In this document: in pieces, positions 9,256-19,600 of the stretch
How the letters are laid out: the number at the start of each line of letters is the position of its first letter
Numbering within the stretch: the stretch's first letter is position 1
Source of the DNA: Planctomycetota bacterium
GTDB lineage: Bacteria > Planctomycetota > B15-G4
DNA: 64,000 bases
Direction: 5' to 3'
Assembly (NCBI GenBank): GCA_029259745.1
Contig: JAJDEO010000020.1
Location: 186,001 to 250,000, forward strand
The notes under the pieces: generated by a model
What the model saw: the letters and a program-made list of their open reading frames with translations, nothing else
The model's database searches: none
Told to the model about the DNA's origin: nothing
Made by a program: the position numbers and the translations under genes

Positions 9256-11175
9256 ATGCCTTCGGGACCCTGGTTCATCCTCTTCCTGCCCCTCGTGTCC
9301 GCCGCGCTCATCGCGTGCGGCTTGCACCGCAATTGGAAGCTGTCGGCCGCCGTGTCGATCGCGGCCGTCTGGGCAGGCTTCTTCATCACCGTGATGTATG
9401 TGCCCGACGCGCTGTCGGCCGGAGAGGGCGTGCTCTTCCACGAGTCGTTCCGCTGGGCGGGCGCCGGCGACATCGAGTTCCGCTACGGCGCGCTCATCGA
9501 TGGCTTGTCACTGATGATGCTCCTCGTCGTGACGGGTGTGGGTGGTCTGATCCACATCTACGCGCTCGGTTACATGAAGGGTGATCCCGGGATCTCGCGG
9601 TTCTTCGCGTTCCTGTCGCTCTTCATCTTCTCGATGCTCGGGATCGTCTTCGCCGACAACCTCTTCCAGATCTTCATCCACTGGGAGCTCGTCGGTGTCA
9701 GCTCGTTCCTGCTGATCGGGTACTACTACCGCAAGCCGTCCGCGAACGACGCCGCCAACAAGGCCTTCCTCACGAACCGCGTCGGTGACTTCGGGTTCAT
9801 GATCGGCATCCTCATGGCGTTCTACGCCTTGGGGACGGCCGACTTCGCCGGCATGGCCGCTGCGATGACGCCCGAGTTCCTCGCCCAGGACATCTTCCAG
9901 GTGGGGGGCGCGAACGGCTGGGCGATGTCCGGCGAGACCTTCCTCTGGGTGACCGGCGGACTGCTCCTCATGGGCGTGATGGGCAAGAGCGCACAGTTCC
10001 CGCTGCACGTCTGGCTGCCCGACGCCATGGAAGGCCCGACGCCGGTTTCGGCGCTGATCCACGCCGCCACGATGGTGGCGGCCGGCGTCTTCCTGCTCTG
10101 CCGCTTGTTCTTCCTCTACATGCCGAGCGAGACGGCGATGTCGATCATCGCGCACATGGGCGCCTTCACGGCGTTCTTCGCCGCGACGATCGCCACGACG
10201 CAGTTCGACATCAAGCGCATCCTGGCCTTCTCGACGCTCTCTCAGCTCGGCTACATGGTGATGGCGGTGGGCCTGGGCGGCACCGACGCCGCGATGTTCC
10301 ACCTCACGACGCACGCCTTCTTCAAGGCCTGCCTGTTCCTCGGTGCCGGCGCGGTCATCCACGCCGTCCACACGAACGACATCCGCGAGATGGGTGGCCT
10401 GCGCAAGGTGATGCCGATCACCTTCTGGACGTTCTTCATCTCGACACTCGCGCTGTGTGGCTTCCCCGGCCTCTCCGGTTTCTGGAGCAAGGACGGCATC
10501 CTGCACCTGACTGCGCACCCGCCCGCCTACGCCGACACGTTCCTGATCACCGTCCTTCCGACCGTGACGGCCGTGCTCACCTCGTACTACATGTTCCGCC
10601 TCATCTTCATGACGTGGTTCGGCGAGGCGCGTTACCACGGCAAGCCGCACGAAGCGCCGCCGTCGATGTGGTCGCCGCTCGTGGTCCTGACAGGGCTCGC
10701 GACGCTCACGGGTTGGAGCTTCTTCTTCAACGCGGAGACGATGGAGGCCTTCCGGTCCATCACGCGGCCGGCGGGCGCACCTGAGCCGCACTACGTGCAC
10801 TTCGACATGCCCACGATCCTCCACGCGCTCGAGATCTTCACGCTCGGCGCGGGCGCGGCCTGGGTTGCCTTCCACAAGAAATGGATCGACCCCGAGAAGA
10901 TCAAGACCGCGCTCGGTCCGATCCACCGGCTGTTCGACAACCGCTGGTACGTCGATGACGTCTACACGTGGATCGTCGACAACATCCAGCAGAACTTCGC
11001 ACGCCTCTGCAACCTCTTCGACCAGCTCGTGATCATCAAGACGCTGGTCAACGGAAGTGCGTGGACGACACGCGCGTCCGGTGCGCTCGCGGCGCGGTAC
11101 CAGTCCGGTTCGGTCCGCGCGTACGTGCTCCTCTTCCTGGCGGGTGTTGCCGCCATGTTGGCGCTGAACTTGTGA
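9256..11175 (+). CDS. nuoL: NADH-quinone oxidoreductase subunit L
   Basis: NuoL is the distal antiporter-like proton channel with the long lateral helix. The product is 639 residues, mostly transmembrane helices. It has the family signature 'HWELVGVSSFLLIGYYYRKPSA' with the key Glu, and 'GKSAQFPLHVWLPDAMEGPTPVSALIHAATMV' with the conserved Lys and His region (the latter is quoted only in part by family convention). The ATG at 9256 is chosen over upstream in-frame codons that lie within nuoK. The end overlaps nuoM by GTGA. Confidence 0.95.
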   Translation: MPSGPWFILFLPLVSAALIACGLHRNWKLSAAVSIAAVWAGFFITVMYVPDALSAGEGVLFHESFRWAGAGDIEFRYGALIDGLSLMMLLVVTGVGGLIHIYALGYMKGDPGISRFFAFLSLFIFSMLGIVFADNLFQIFIHWELVGVSSFLLIGYYYRKPSANDAANKAFLTNRVGDFGFMIGILMAFYALGTADFAGMAAAMTPEFLAQDIFQVGGANGWAMSGETFLWVTGGLLLMGVMGKSAQFPLHVWLPDAMEGPTPVSALIHAATMVAAGVFLLCRLFFLYMPSETAMSIIAHMGAFTAFFAATIATTQFDIKRILAFSTLSQLGYMVMAVGLGGTDAAMFHLTTHAFFKACLFLGAGAVIHAVHTNDIREMGGLRKVMPITFWTFFISTLALCGFPGLSGFWSKDGILHLTAHPPAYADTFLITVLPTVTAVLTSYYMFRLIFMTWFGEARYHGKPHEAPPSMWSPLVVLTGLATLTGWSFFFNAETMEAFRSITRPAGAPEPHYVHFDMPTILHALEIFTLGAGAAWVAFHKKWIDPEKIKTALGPIHRLFDNRWYVDDVYTWIVDNIQQNFARLCNLFDQLVIIKTLVNGSAWTTRASGALAARYQSGSVRAYVLLFLAGVAAMLALNL

Positions 11176-12689
11176 GTCTGATCCTCGACCACCTGCTGAC
11201 GCTGTTGATCCTGCTTCCGGCAGTCGCAACGGCCATCAGCTTCTTCCTGCCGGCTTCGAACAAGTCGCTCATCCGGACCTTCGGGTGCGTGACGTCGGGC
11301 GTCTGCCTCCTGCTGTCGATCGTGTTGTTCTTGAACTACGACCAGACGCTGGGCGACTTCCAGTTCCTCAAGAAGATCCCGTGGGTGCCCGACTTGGGCA
11401 TCTCGTTCCAGGTGGGCGTCGACGGCATCAGCGTCGCGATGGTGCTGCTCACCGGCGTGGTCTACATGGCGGGCAGCCTCGCGTCGTGCTTCATCGACAA
11501 GCGCGTCAAGGACTTCTACATCCTCCTGCACGCGCTCGTCGCGGGCGTCTTCGGCGTCTTCGTCAGCCTCGACCTGTTCTTCTTCTACTTCTTCTTCGAA
11601 CTCGCCGTCGTGCCGATGTACCTGCTGATCGGGTACTGGGGCTCGTCGAACCGCGAGTACGCGACGATGAAGCTGACGCTGTACCTCACCGCGGGTGCCG
11701 TCGTCGCGCTCATCGGCCTGCTGATGCTGTACTTCTCGGGCCTCACGGCCGAGCCGACGTTCGATCTGCTCATCCTCCGTGAAGCCGTGATGTCGGGCAA
11801 CGGGCTCGACCTGGCCACGCAGGAGCTGCTCTTCCCGCTGCTGCTGGTTGGCTTCGCGACGATCGCACCGATGTGGCCGTTGCACTCCTGGTCGCCGGGT
11901 GGACACGCCGCAGCCCCGGCCGCGGCGTCGATGATGCACGCCGGCGTGCTCATGAAGCTCGGCAGCTACGCGATCATCCGCATCGCGCTGACGCTCCTGC
12001 CCGAAGGCGCCGTCACCTGGCTGCCCTGGGTCGCCGTGCTGTGCTGCTTCAACATCATCTATGGCGGTTACATCGCCATGACCCAGCGCGACATGAAGTT
12101 CGTGATCGGCTACTCGTCGAGTTCGCACATGGGTTACGTGCTGCTCGGTATCGCGTCGTGCACGGTCCTAAGCGTCAACGGCGCCGTCTTCCTGATGTTC
12201 GCTCACGGCGTCATGACGGCCCTGGCCTTCTCGCTCATCGGGTTCTTCTACGAGCAGACGCACACGCGCATGCTCGATGACCTCGGCGGACTCATGCAGC
12301 AGATCCCGTTCGTCGGGACGCTGTTCCTCATGACGGCGATGGCGTCGCTCGGCCTGCCCGGCTTCGCCAACTTCGCCTCCGAGCTGATGGTGCTCGTCGG
12401 CAGCTGGGAGCGTTACCCGATCCCGACGATCCTGGGCATCTTCGGCCTCGTCATCGGCGCCACGTATCTGCTGCGCATGTTCAAGGAGTCGTTCTTCGGC
12501 CCCATGGACGAGCGCTGGTCCGAGCTGCGCGATGCCAACACGCTGCTCGAGCGCGCCCCGTTCCTGCTGCTGCTCGGCACGCTGATGCTGTTCGGCTTCT
12601 ACCCCGCTCCCCTCACGGATCTCATCGCGACCGGCGTGGCGCCGATCGTCGAGATGATCCAGTCGGCCGAGGCGGCCCTGGGCGTATGA
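11172..12689 (+). CDS. nuoM: NADH-quinone oxidoreductase subunit M
   Basis: NuoM is the second antiporter-like subunit (505 residues, about 14 helices). It has 'FFFELAVVPMYLLIGYWG', in which the conserved Glu precedes the proton-channel helix. The loop 'PMWPLHSWSPGGHAAAPAAA' corresponds to the family 'PLHTWLPDAHxxAPT' motif. 'LPDAH' is replaced here by 'SPGGH', a local departure from the consensus. It starts with GTG at 11172, overlapping the nuoL stop. A 43-base spacer separates it from nuoN. Confidence 0.94.
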   Translation: MSLILDHLLTLLILLPAVATAISFFLPASNKSLIRTFGCVTSGVCLLLSIVLFLNYDQTLGDFQFLKKIPWVPDLGISFQVGVDGISVAMVLLTGVVYMAGSLASCFIDKRVKDFYILLHALVAGVFGVFVSLDLFFFYFFFELAVVPMYLLIGYWGSSNREYATMKLTLYLTAGAVVALIGLLMLYFSGLTAEPTFDLLILREAVMSGNGLDLATQELLFPLLLVGFATIAPMWPLHSWSPGGHAAAPAAASMMHAGVLMKLGSYAIIRIALTLLPEGAVTWLPWVAVLCCFNIIYGGYIAMTQRDMKFVIGYSSSSHMGYVLLGIASCTVLSVNGAVFLMFAHGVMTALAFSLIGFFYEQTHTRMLDDLGGLMQQIPFVGTLFLMTAMASLGLPGFANFASELMVLVGSWERYPIPTILGIFGLVIGATYLLRMFKESFFGPMDERWSELRDANTLLERAPFLLLLGTLMLFGFYPAPLTDLIATGVAPIVEMIQSAEAALGV

Positions 12690-12732
12690 CCACCACACAC
12701 GAACGCACGTTCACGACCGACGGTCGAGTCTC

Positions 12733-14175
12733 ATGAATCCTGCTGAACTCTTCGACATCTTCGGCACCGAGGTCTTCCTCGCGGTCCTCGCGCTCGTGCT
12801 GATCGTCACTGATCTGCTCGACGGTGGCGGCAAGCTCACGGGAGCCTCCGAGAAGACGCGCTTCGTGACCTACGCCGGCTTGGGCGCGATCCTCGTGAGC
12901 ACCTTCTTCCTCGAGCCGTACGGCGACGGGCAGTTCGGCCAGCTCGACTCGTTCGCGATCTTCTTCAAGCAGTTCTTCGTCGCGACGGCGCTGCTCGTGA
13001 TGTGGCTGGCCGCGCCCTACGAGGTGCGCTTCCCGGCCGGACGCGGTGAGTTCTCGATGCTCATCGTCTTCGCGACGCTCGGCATGTGCATGCTCGCGTC
13101 GTGCAACGACTTCGCGACGCTGTTCGTCGGTCTCGAGCTCGTCACGATCACGCTGTTCATGCTCGCGGCCTTTCGTCCCGGGCTTCCGCGTTCGATCGAG
13201 GCCGGCATCAAGTTCGTCATCATCGGCGCTGTCGCCGCCGGCTTCATGGTCTACGGCATCGCGTTCATCTACGGCGCGACGGGCAGCTTCGACTTCGCCG
13301 TCGTGCACGACGTGATCGTGAGCTCCGAGGAGATGCCCGGCGCATTGCAGTTCGGCTTGCTGATGCTGCTCGTGGGCTTGGGCTTCAAGCTCGGCGCCGT
13401 GCCGTTCCACGTCTGGATCCCGGACGTCTACCAAGGCGCGCCGACGCCCGTCACGGCCATGCTCTCGGTGGGCTCGAAGGCCACCGGCGTGCTGCTCATG
13501 ATGCGCCTGGTCTACTCGATCCTCGGTGAGGCGGCCGGCCAGTGGACGGCGCTCCTCATGGGCCTGGCGTTCCTGACGCTGCTCATGGGCAACCTCGGCG
13601 CGATCCCGCAAACCGACCTGAAGCGCTTCCTCGGCTACTCCGGCATCGCGCATGCAGGGTTCCTGATGCTGGCGCTCGCGACGGGCTCACAGGACTCCGC
13701 GAACGCGATCCTCTTCTACATGTCGACGTACCTGTTCGCGAACATCGCGGCGTTCCTCGTGATCGTCGTCGTCTCGCGTACCGCCGACAACGCGCACATG
13801 GATCGCATCAACGGTCTGGCGAATCGCTCACCCTTCCTCGCGCTCGTGCTCACGGTGTCGATGCTGTCGCTCGCCGGCGTGCCGCCCTTCGCGGGGTTCT
13901 TCGCGAAGTTCATGGTGCTGCGCGCGGCGGTTGATCACGGCGGGCTCATGCCGGTGGTGATCCTGAGCCTCGTGATGGTCGTGGTGGGTCTGTACTACTA
14001 CCTCTGCGTCGTCAAGCGCATCTACATGCGTGAGGCGGTCGACAGCTCGGTGCTCGAGATGTCGGGCTGGACGCGCGGACTGCTGCTGCTCTGCGTCGTC
14101 GTGATGTTCCTCTTCGGCATCTACCAGTCGCCGCTGGTCGACTTCGCACGCGCCGGGGCGGCCTCGCTCTTCTAG
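12733..14175 (+). CDS. nuoN: NADH-quinone oxidoreductase subunit N
   Basis: NuoN is the third antiporter-like subunit and the last gene of the operon (480 residues). It has 'GLELVTITLFMLAAF' with the membrane Glu and 'AVPFHVWIPDVYQGAPTPV', the classic motif of the Mrp-antiporter family. 'RFLGYSGIAHAGFLMLAL' is also typical. No hairpin with a T-run is visible downstream. The gene order A to N is the canonical one with nothing inserted. Confidence 0.95.
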   Translation: MNPAELFDIFGTEVFLAVLALVLIVTDLLDGGGKLTGASEKTRFVTYAGLGAILVSTFFLEPYGDGQFGQLDSFAIFFKQFFVATALLVMWLAAPYEVRFPAGRGEFSMLIVFATLGMCMLASCNDFATLFVGLELVTITLFMLAAFRPGLPRSIEAGIKFVIIGAVAAGFMVYGIAFIYGATGSFDFAVVHDVIVSSEEMPGALQFGLLMLLVGLGFKLGAVPFHVWIPDVYQGAPTPVTAMLSVGSKATGVLLMMRLVYSILGEAAGQWTALLMGLAFLTLLMGNLGAIPQTDLKRFLGYSGIAHAGFLMLALATGSQDSANAILFYMSTYLFANIAAFLVIVVVSRTADNAHMDRINGLANRSPFLALVLTVSMLSLAGVPPFAGFFAKFMVLRAAVDHGGLMPVVILSLVMVVVGLYYYLCVVKRIYMREAVDSSVLEMSGWTRGLLLLCVVVMFLFGIYQSPLVDFARAGAASLF

Positions 14176-14185
14176 ACACGCACGT

Positions 14186-14526
14186 ATGACTCGCTCCTGC
14201 CGACTTGCGATGGGCGTGGTCGCGCTCGCACTCTTGGCAACGGATGCTGCGTCGGTGACGTCCATCACGACGTGAGCGCCGAGGAGTTTCTCGAAGCCGC
14301 CCAGATGCCCGTCGGCAGCCTGCAAGCCAGCGAGTTCATCGGCGTCACGGAGCAGCGCGCCTTCATCCACGTGTCGAGCGGGATGCCGTCGTCGCTCGGT
14401 GGTGGCGACGATGTCTACAGCGTCCGGCTCAATGCCTTGGCGCCAGACCTCGCGAGTCGAATGCGAAGAGGTGAAAATCCCTGGGAGCGGGGTGGACGCC
14501 TTGCTGGGCTCAGTATGCAACCGTGA
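14186..14526 (+). pseudogene. Small exported protein broken by a frameshift
   Basis: An ATG at 14186 opens a signal-peptide-like start, 'MTRSCRLAMGVVALALL', but that frame stops at 14273-14275. The frame one base back continues from about 14236 as 'GNGCCVGDVHHDVSAEEFLE' and stays open to a TGA at 14526. Adding a single G to the TTGG run at about 14234-14237 would join the two into a protein of about 113 residues with a Cys pair just after the hydrophobic core, as in a lipoprotein. The shorter downstream frame has only a GTG at 14272. I do not recognise the family. It may be a recent pseudogene, an assembly base error, or a programmed shift. It lies 10 bases after nuoN but is unrelated to complex I. 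Confidence 0.5.
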
Positions 14527-14645
14527 GTCTCGCCCGGTGGCAGGCGACGCGTGTTTTCGACGTCGTCCAGGCACACGAGGGTCACACTTCTGCCGGGCCG
14601 GTCGGGTACGTTGATCGGCTGACCCCGACTGCTGTGAGATTGTCC

Positions 14646-15965
14646 ATGCGCGTCCTCCCGTTCGTTTTCGCCGCTGCCCTTGCACCCTTCGCGTCCGCCC
14701 AGGATGTCGTCGATCCGGGCACCATCGAGCCCCGTCACGCCTTCGAGCTCGACGCGATCTCGGCCTTCGACATCGCCGACCACATCGACGTCCTCGCGAG
14801 TGATCTTCTCGAGGGACGCGAGGCCGGTTCGAAGGGCGAGCAGCGTGCTGCCCAGTACCTGCTGTCGTGGCTCGAGGAAGTGCCGACGCTCGAGCCCGCT
14901 GGACCGGACGGCTCGTGGTACCAGGACTTCACGGTCCCCAATCCTGACGGTGGCGAACCGCTACAGGCCCGCAACGTCCTGGCATTGCTGCGCGGCTCGG
15001 ATCCCGAGCTGTCCCACGAGCTCATCGTCGTCGGCGCCCACTACGACCACGTCGGCTTCGGCAAGTCGGGCAATGCGCTCGACTTCCTCGAAGAGGGCAT
15101 CCGCAACGGTGCCGATGACAACGCGTCCGGCACGTCCGTCGTGCTCGAACTCGCGATGGAACTCTCGACGCGATCGAATCGTCCGCGCCGGTCGATCATG
15201 TTCCAGTGGTACTCGGGCGAGGAACTCGGGCTGATCGGAAGTAAGCACTACGTCGACAACCCGACGTGGCCGCTGGCCGACACCGTGGCGATGTTGAACC
15301 TCGACATGGTCGGGCGTCTGCGCGGCAACACGCTGATGGTGGGGGCGACGGGCTGCTCGCCGACGTTCGAAGACGTGGCGTTCGAGCTCGGCGACGACGT
15401 CGGGCTGACGATCTACTCGGATCGGCCCGGCGCCGCGCCGTCCGACAACACGAGCTTCTACGAGGCGGGTATCCCGGCGCTGTTCCTCTTCACGGGACTG
15501 CACCGCGACTACCACCGCGTCGGCGACGACGCGCACAAGATCAACCTCGAGGGCGCCGAGCTCGTCGGCCGCTACGCGGCGCTCTGGATCGATCACCTCG
15601 ACGCGCTCGTCGAAGGTCCTACGTATCAGCTCGCTCCCGGCTCGGCGAAGCTCTTCAACCCGCGCGTCTTCGTCGGCGTGTCAGTGCGCGACTCGAACGA
15701 CGTCAGTGAACCCGGGGCGCAAGTCTCGATCCTCATCCCCGGCTCGCCGGCGGACACGGCCGGCATCATCGAGGGCGACATCATCATCGCCGTCGACGAC
15801 GAACCGATTGCCGACGGAGCCGCCATGGCCGCGTACCTCAAGGTCCTCGACCCGAACCTGATCCCCTTCGAGGTGACTGTCCAACGCCAGGTCTTCGACG
15901 CCGCCGACAACACCCTCGCCGGCTACGAACGCGTCGAGGCGACGATCACGCCTGTGATCAAGTGA
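14646..15965 (+). CDS. Secreted M28-family zinc aminopeptidase with PDZ-like C-terminus
   Basis: This is an exported M28 peptidase that removes N-terminal residues from peptides. The 439-residue protein has a signal peptide ending 'APFASAQD' (cleavage near residue 18). Zinc ligands and catalytic residues are in order: His132 (GAHYDH), Asp157 (GADDNASG), Glu192-Glu193 (SGEELGLIGS), Asp220 (LNLDMVG) and His290 (HRDYHRVGDD). Residues about 345-420 resemble a PDZ domain, with 'GVSVRD' and 'GIIEGDIIIAVDDEPIAD'. The ATG at 14646 gives the signal peptide; the longer frame from 14523 does not. Likely periplasmic, in peptide scavenging. It stands alone, convergent with the HIT gene. Confidence 0.88.
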   Translation: MRVLPFVFAAALAPFASAQDVVDPGTIEPRHAFELDAISAFDIADHIDVLASDLLEGREAGSKGEQRAAQYLLSWLEEVPTLEPAGPDGSWYQDFTVPNPDGGEPLQARNVLALLRGSDPELSHELIVVGAHYDHVGFGKSGNALDFLEEGIRNGADDNASGTSVVLELAMELSTRSNRPRRSIMFQWYSGEELGLIGSKHYVDNPTWPLADTVAMLNLDMVGRLRGNTLMVGATGCSPTFEDVAFELGDDVGLTIYSDRPGAAPSDNTSFYEAGIPALFLFTGLHRDYHRVGDDAHKINLEGAELVGRYAALWIDHLDALVEGPTYQLAPGSAKLFNPRVFVGVSVRDSNDVSEPGAQVSILIPGSPADTAGIIEGDIIIAVDDEPIADGAAMAAYLKVLDPNLIPFEVTVQRQVFDAADNTLAGYERVEATITPVIK

Positions 15966-16045
15966 CGCACGGCGGCGCCGTCGTTGGCGGCTGGCATCGC
16001 ACCCGCTCAACGAGGCCCGGCACCGTCGCCGAGTTCGCGCGGCGG

Positions 16046-16477
16046 TCAGTCGCCCGTCACGTACGCGCAGCCCTGGGCGCGGAGTTCGCGGCGGATTGTC
16101 GCGGCGGCCGCGTTCATGGCCTCGGGCGCCGGATTCGGATCGGCGTTGGCGAAGCTCATCTCGCCCAGCGAGCGGATCGGTGTGAGGTGGATGTGGGTGT
16201 GGGGGACCTCGAGCCCCGCGATCATGAAACCCACCTTCGTCGGCGAGAATCCGGTCTGGATCGCCCGCGAGACGGTGCGCGCGACGAGCATCAGATGCGT
16301 CGCGAGGGCGTCGTCGAGGTCGATCCAGTGATCGACGGGGTCGCGCGGGACGACGAGGGTGTGACCCGGCGCGAGCGGCTGAATCGTTAAGAATGCGACG
16401 GCTCGATCGTCGGCATAGACGAAGCGCCCCGGAAGGTCGCCGTCGATGATCTTCGTGAAGAGGGATTTGTCGGCCAT
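16046..16477 (-). CDS. HIT-family nucleotide hydrolase/transferase
   Basis: HIT proteins cleave nucleoside phosphoramidates or dinucleotides, with a histidine-triad nucleophile. The 143-residue form shows the triad at His93-x-His95-x-His97 in 'VPHTHIHLTPI', one residue pair off the textbook HxHxHxx. It also has 'PGHTLVVPRDPVDHW', the typical central strand. The ATG at 16477 ('MADKSLFTKIIDGDLPGR') matches the usual HIT N-terminus better than the in-frame start at 16528, which would reach the upstream divergent gene. Substrate unknown; single domain, presumably cytoplasmic. Confidence 0.9.
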   Translation of the reverse strand: MADKSLFTKIIDGDLPGRFVYADDRAVAFLTIQPLAPGHTLVVPRDPVDHWIDLDDALATHLMLVARTVSRAIQTGFSPTKVGFMIAGLEVPHTHIHLTPIRSLGEMSFANADPNPAPEAMNAAAATIRRELRAQGCAYVTGD

Positions 16478-16612
16478 CAGTTCGCGTCTCGCAGACGTGA
16501 GGAGCGGGTGGTTCGAGGACCCTATCATGCGGATCTGAGGCGACGATCCGGTGCGGCTTGTTGTTCAACACACGATCGCGTCGCGTGCGGCGTCAACCCC
16601 GGGAGAACGATG

Positions 16613-19600
16613 ATGAGCCAACGAGTGCACGAGTGGCTGTGGACGCTGGCGGCGGGAGTGGCGCTCGCCGGGTGCAGCTCGCATCGCGACACGACGACGA
16701 TCGGCACGGTGACGGCGCCGGTCCAGGTGTCGGGGGTTTCGGGCCGCACGACGGCCGTCGTGGAGACTGATGTGGACGAGGCGGAGGAATCGACAGGGCT
16801 CGTGGTGGAGCTGTCCGATGGCACGGGCGGCGCCGGTGCGGCGGGCGCACGCGAACCGACCGGCCCGGTCGCCACGACGCCGTTGGACGCCGCGCGCATC
16901 GACGAGCTGCTCGCCCGCGTCCCCGACCTGCCCGACGGCCCCGCGCGCGTCCCCAGCTTCGCCTTCCCGGCCGACACCCTCTCGCCCGAGCGCCCCGGCG
17001 AGCACGTCACCACGACGGTGGATGTCCTCGACGGCACGCGCAGGCCGCCCACGATCGTGTCGGCCGATCCCACGGCGCCGCTGACCGTCTTGCGCACGAC
17101 GCCCAGCGGCGAGGTCAACGGCCCCGTCTCGACGATCTCGATCACCTTCTCGGCGCCGATGGTTCCGCTGACGGCGATCACGGATCTCGCGGCGCTCGAC
17201 GTGCCGGTCTCGCTCTCGCCCGAGGTTCCCGGTCGCTGGCGCTGGCTCGGCACGAGCACGCTCGTCTTCGAGGCCGAGACGCGCCTGCCGATGGCGAGTC
17301 ACATCACGGCGACGGTCGACGCCTCGCGCGCACGCTCCGTCCACGGCCAGGCGCTCGCGGACGACATCGCGTTCGTCGTCTCGACGGCGCCGCCGCGCGT
17401 CGTTTCGATCGTGCCCAGCGAGGGTCACGGCCCGCAGGTGCGTCAGCCCGTGATCGTCATCACGTTCGACCAGGCTGTCGACGCCGAAGCCGTGCTCGAG
17501 CACCTCGAGGTCGACCGCTCGCGCTGGATCGGGAGTAGCGACATCGCGTACCGCCTGGCGACGGATGAGGAGCGCGAGGCGGCCCTGTCGTCGAAGCGCA
17601 CCGACGGCATCCGCCACGCGGCGAGCTGGCAGGCGTGGAACCCGGACACGATGGTGGCCGTGATCCCGGCCGAGCCGCTGGCCCTCGAGACGCGCGTCGA
17701 AGTCGGTGTCACGAAAGGCGTGCCGGCGCGCGAAGGGCCGCGCGGCAGCAGCGAAGAGGCCGCGACGTTCTTCCACGTGCACGGCGCCCTCGAGGTCGCG
17801 TCGACGCGCTGCGGTTGGCGCGGCCGCGACTGCACGGCCGGTCAAGCCTGGCAGATCGAGTTCACGAACCCGATCGACGCCGCGAGCTTCGACGTCGAAC
17901 GCGTCACGATCGAGCCGCCGGCGCGCATCATCCAGACGTCGTTCTCGCACGACACGCTGACCCTCGTCGCCGACACGCGCGGCAACACGACCTACGAGGT
18001 CACGATCGACGCGGAACTCCGCGACGTCTTCGGCCAGACGCTCGGCGAGCACCGCGACGTCGAGTTCCACGTCGACCCGTCGCCGCCCGAGCTGTCCTGG
18101 GGCTACTCGATGCAGGTCGCCGATCCGATGGCGCCGCGCCGCTTCGGCGTCGTGACGCGCAACGTCGAGGAGTTCGAAGTCGCGGTGCTGAAGGTCGACC
18201 CGTCGCAGTGGTCGAACTTCTGGGAGCAGCGCTCGGGGTTCCACGACAAGGACGGGGTCATCGAGCTGCCCGGCGAGATCGCCATCGACGCGAAGGTCGA
18301 CGTCGTTTCGGGCCTCGACGAGCGCGTCATCACGCACGTCGACCTCACGCGGGCGCTCGACGCGGCCGGACTCGGGCACGTCATCGTCTGCGTCCGGGCA
18401 CGCGCCGTCGAGCATCGCAAGAACGCGCGCGACGCGACGACCGACCGCCACTGGTCGCAGATCACGTGGGTGCAGAACACGAACCTCGCCGTCGACGCGA
18501 CGATCGACGACGAGGGCATCCACGCCTGGGTGACGCAGCTCACGACGGGCGCGCCCGTGAGTGGCGCCACCGTCGCGATGACGCCCCTGTCGAATCGCGA
18601 CGGCACGACGAACGCCGTCGGACTCGCGCACCTCGAGTCCCCTGAAACCTCACGCAGCCGCTCGCTCATCGCGCGCTACGGCAACGACGCGGCGATCCTC
18701 AACCAGGTGGGCACGTCGGGCGGCTCCGAAGGCGACCAGGTGCGCTGGGTCTTCGTCGACGACCGGCATCTCTACAAGCCCGGCGAGACCGTGCGCATCA
18801 AGGGCTGGGCGCGACGGCTCGACACGAACAAGCACGGCGACATCGCGGGTGTCACCGGCTGGATCGACGAGGTCCAGTGGACGGCGACAGACTCACGCGG
18901 CGTCGAGCTCGGCAAGGGCACGACGGGCCTGAGCGCGCGCGGCGGGTTCGACCTGTCGTTCGAGCTGCCCGAGGGTGTCAATCTCGGCCAGGCCTACGTG
19001 CGCTTCCAACCCAAGCACGTCGGGCGCTCCGACTTCGAGCAGCGCTGGGCCCAGCACACCGTGCAGGTCCAGGAGTTCCGGCGCCCCGAGTTCGAGGTCT
19101 CGATGCGCGTCGACGAGGGCCCGCACCTCGTCGGGGGCGACGCCACGGCCACGGTGTCTGGACGCTACTTCACGGGCGGCGCCCTGCCCGATGCCGAGGT
19201 CACCTGGGGCGTGACGTCGTCGGCCGCGAGCTACGCGCCGCCGGGCTGGGACGAGTTCACCTTCGGGACGTGGGTGCCGTGGTGGCGCTCGTGGAACCAC
19301 AGTTCGAACAACCAGCCGCCGCTGAACTGGTCGGCGACGACGGATGCCGAGGGCGAGCACGCGCTGGCGATGCGCTTCGTCGAAGTGACGCCGCCGCGCG
19401 CGTCGACGGTGTCGCTCGACGCCACGATCACGGACGTCAACCGCCAGGCTTGGAAGGCGTCGTCGTCGTTCATCGTGCACCCGGCGGATGTTTACGTCGG
19501 CGTGCGCACCGAGCGCTCGTACCTCTCGGCCGGCGAGCCGATTGCGGGGTCGTTCGTCGTCACGGACATCGACGGTGCGATCGTGGCGGGGCGGCCGGTG

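Noticed and set aside
16498..16530. GGTTCGAGGACC resembling a tRNA T-arm
   Set aside because: No acceptor, D-arm or anticodon arm can be drawn around it.
16565..18631. Open frame of 688 codons on the minus strand
   Set aside because: Antisense to the macroglobulin gene and highly charged; no start signal or known domain.
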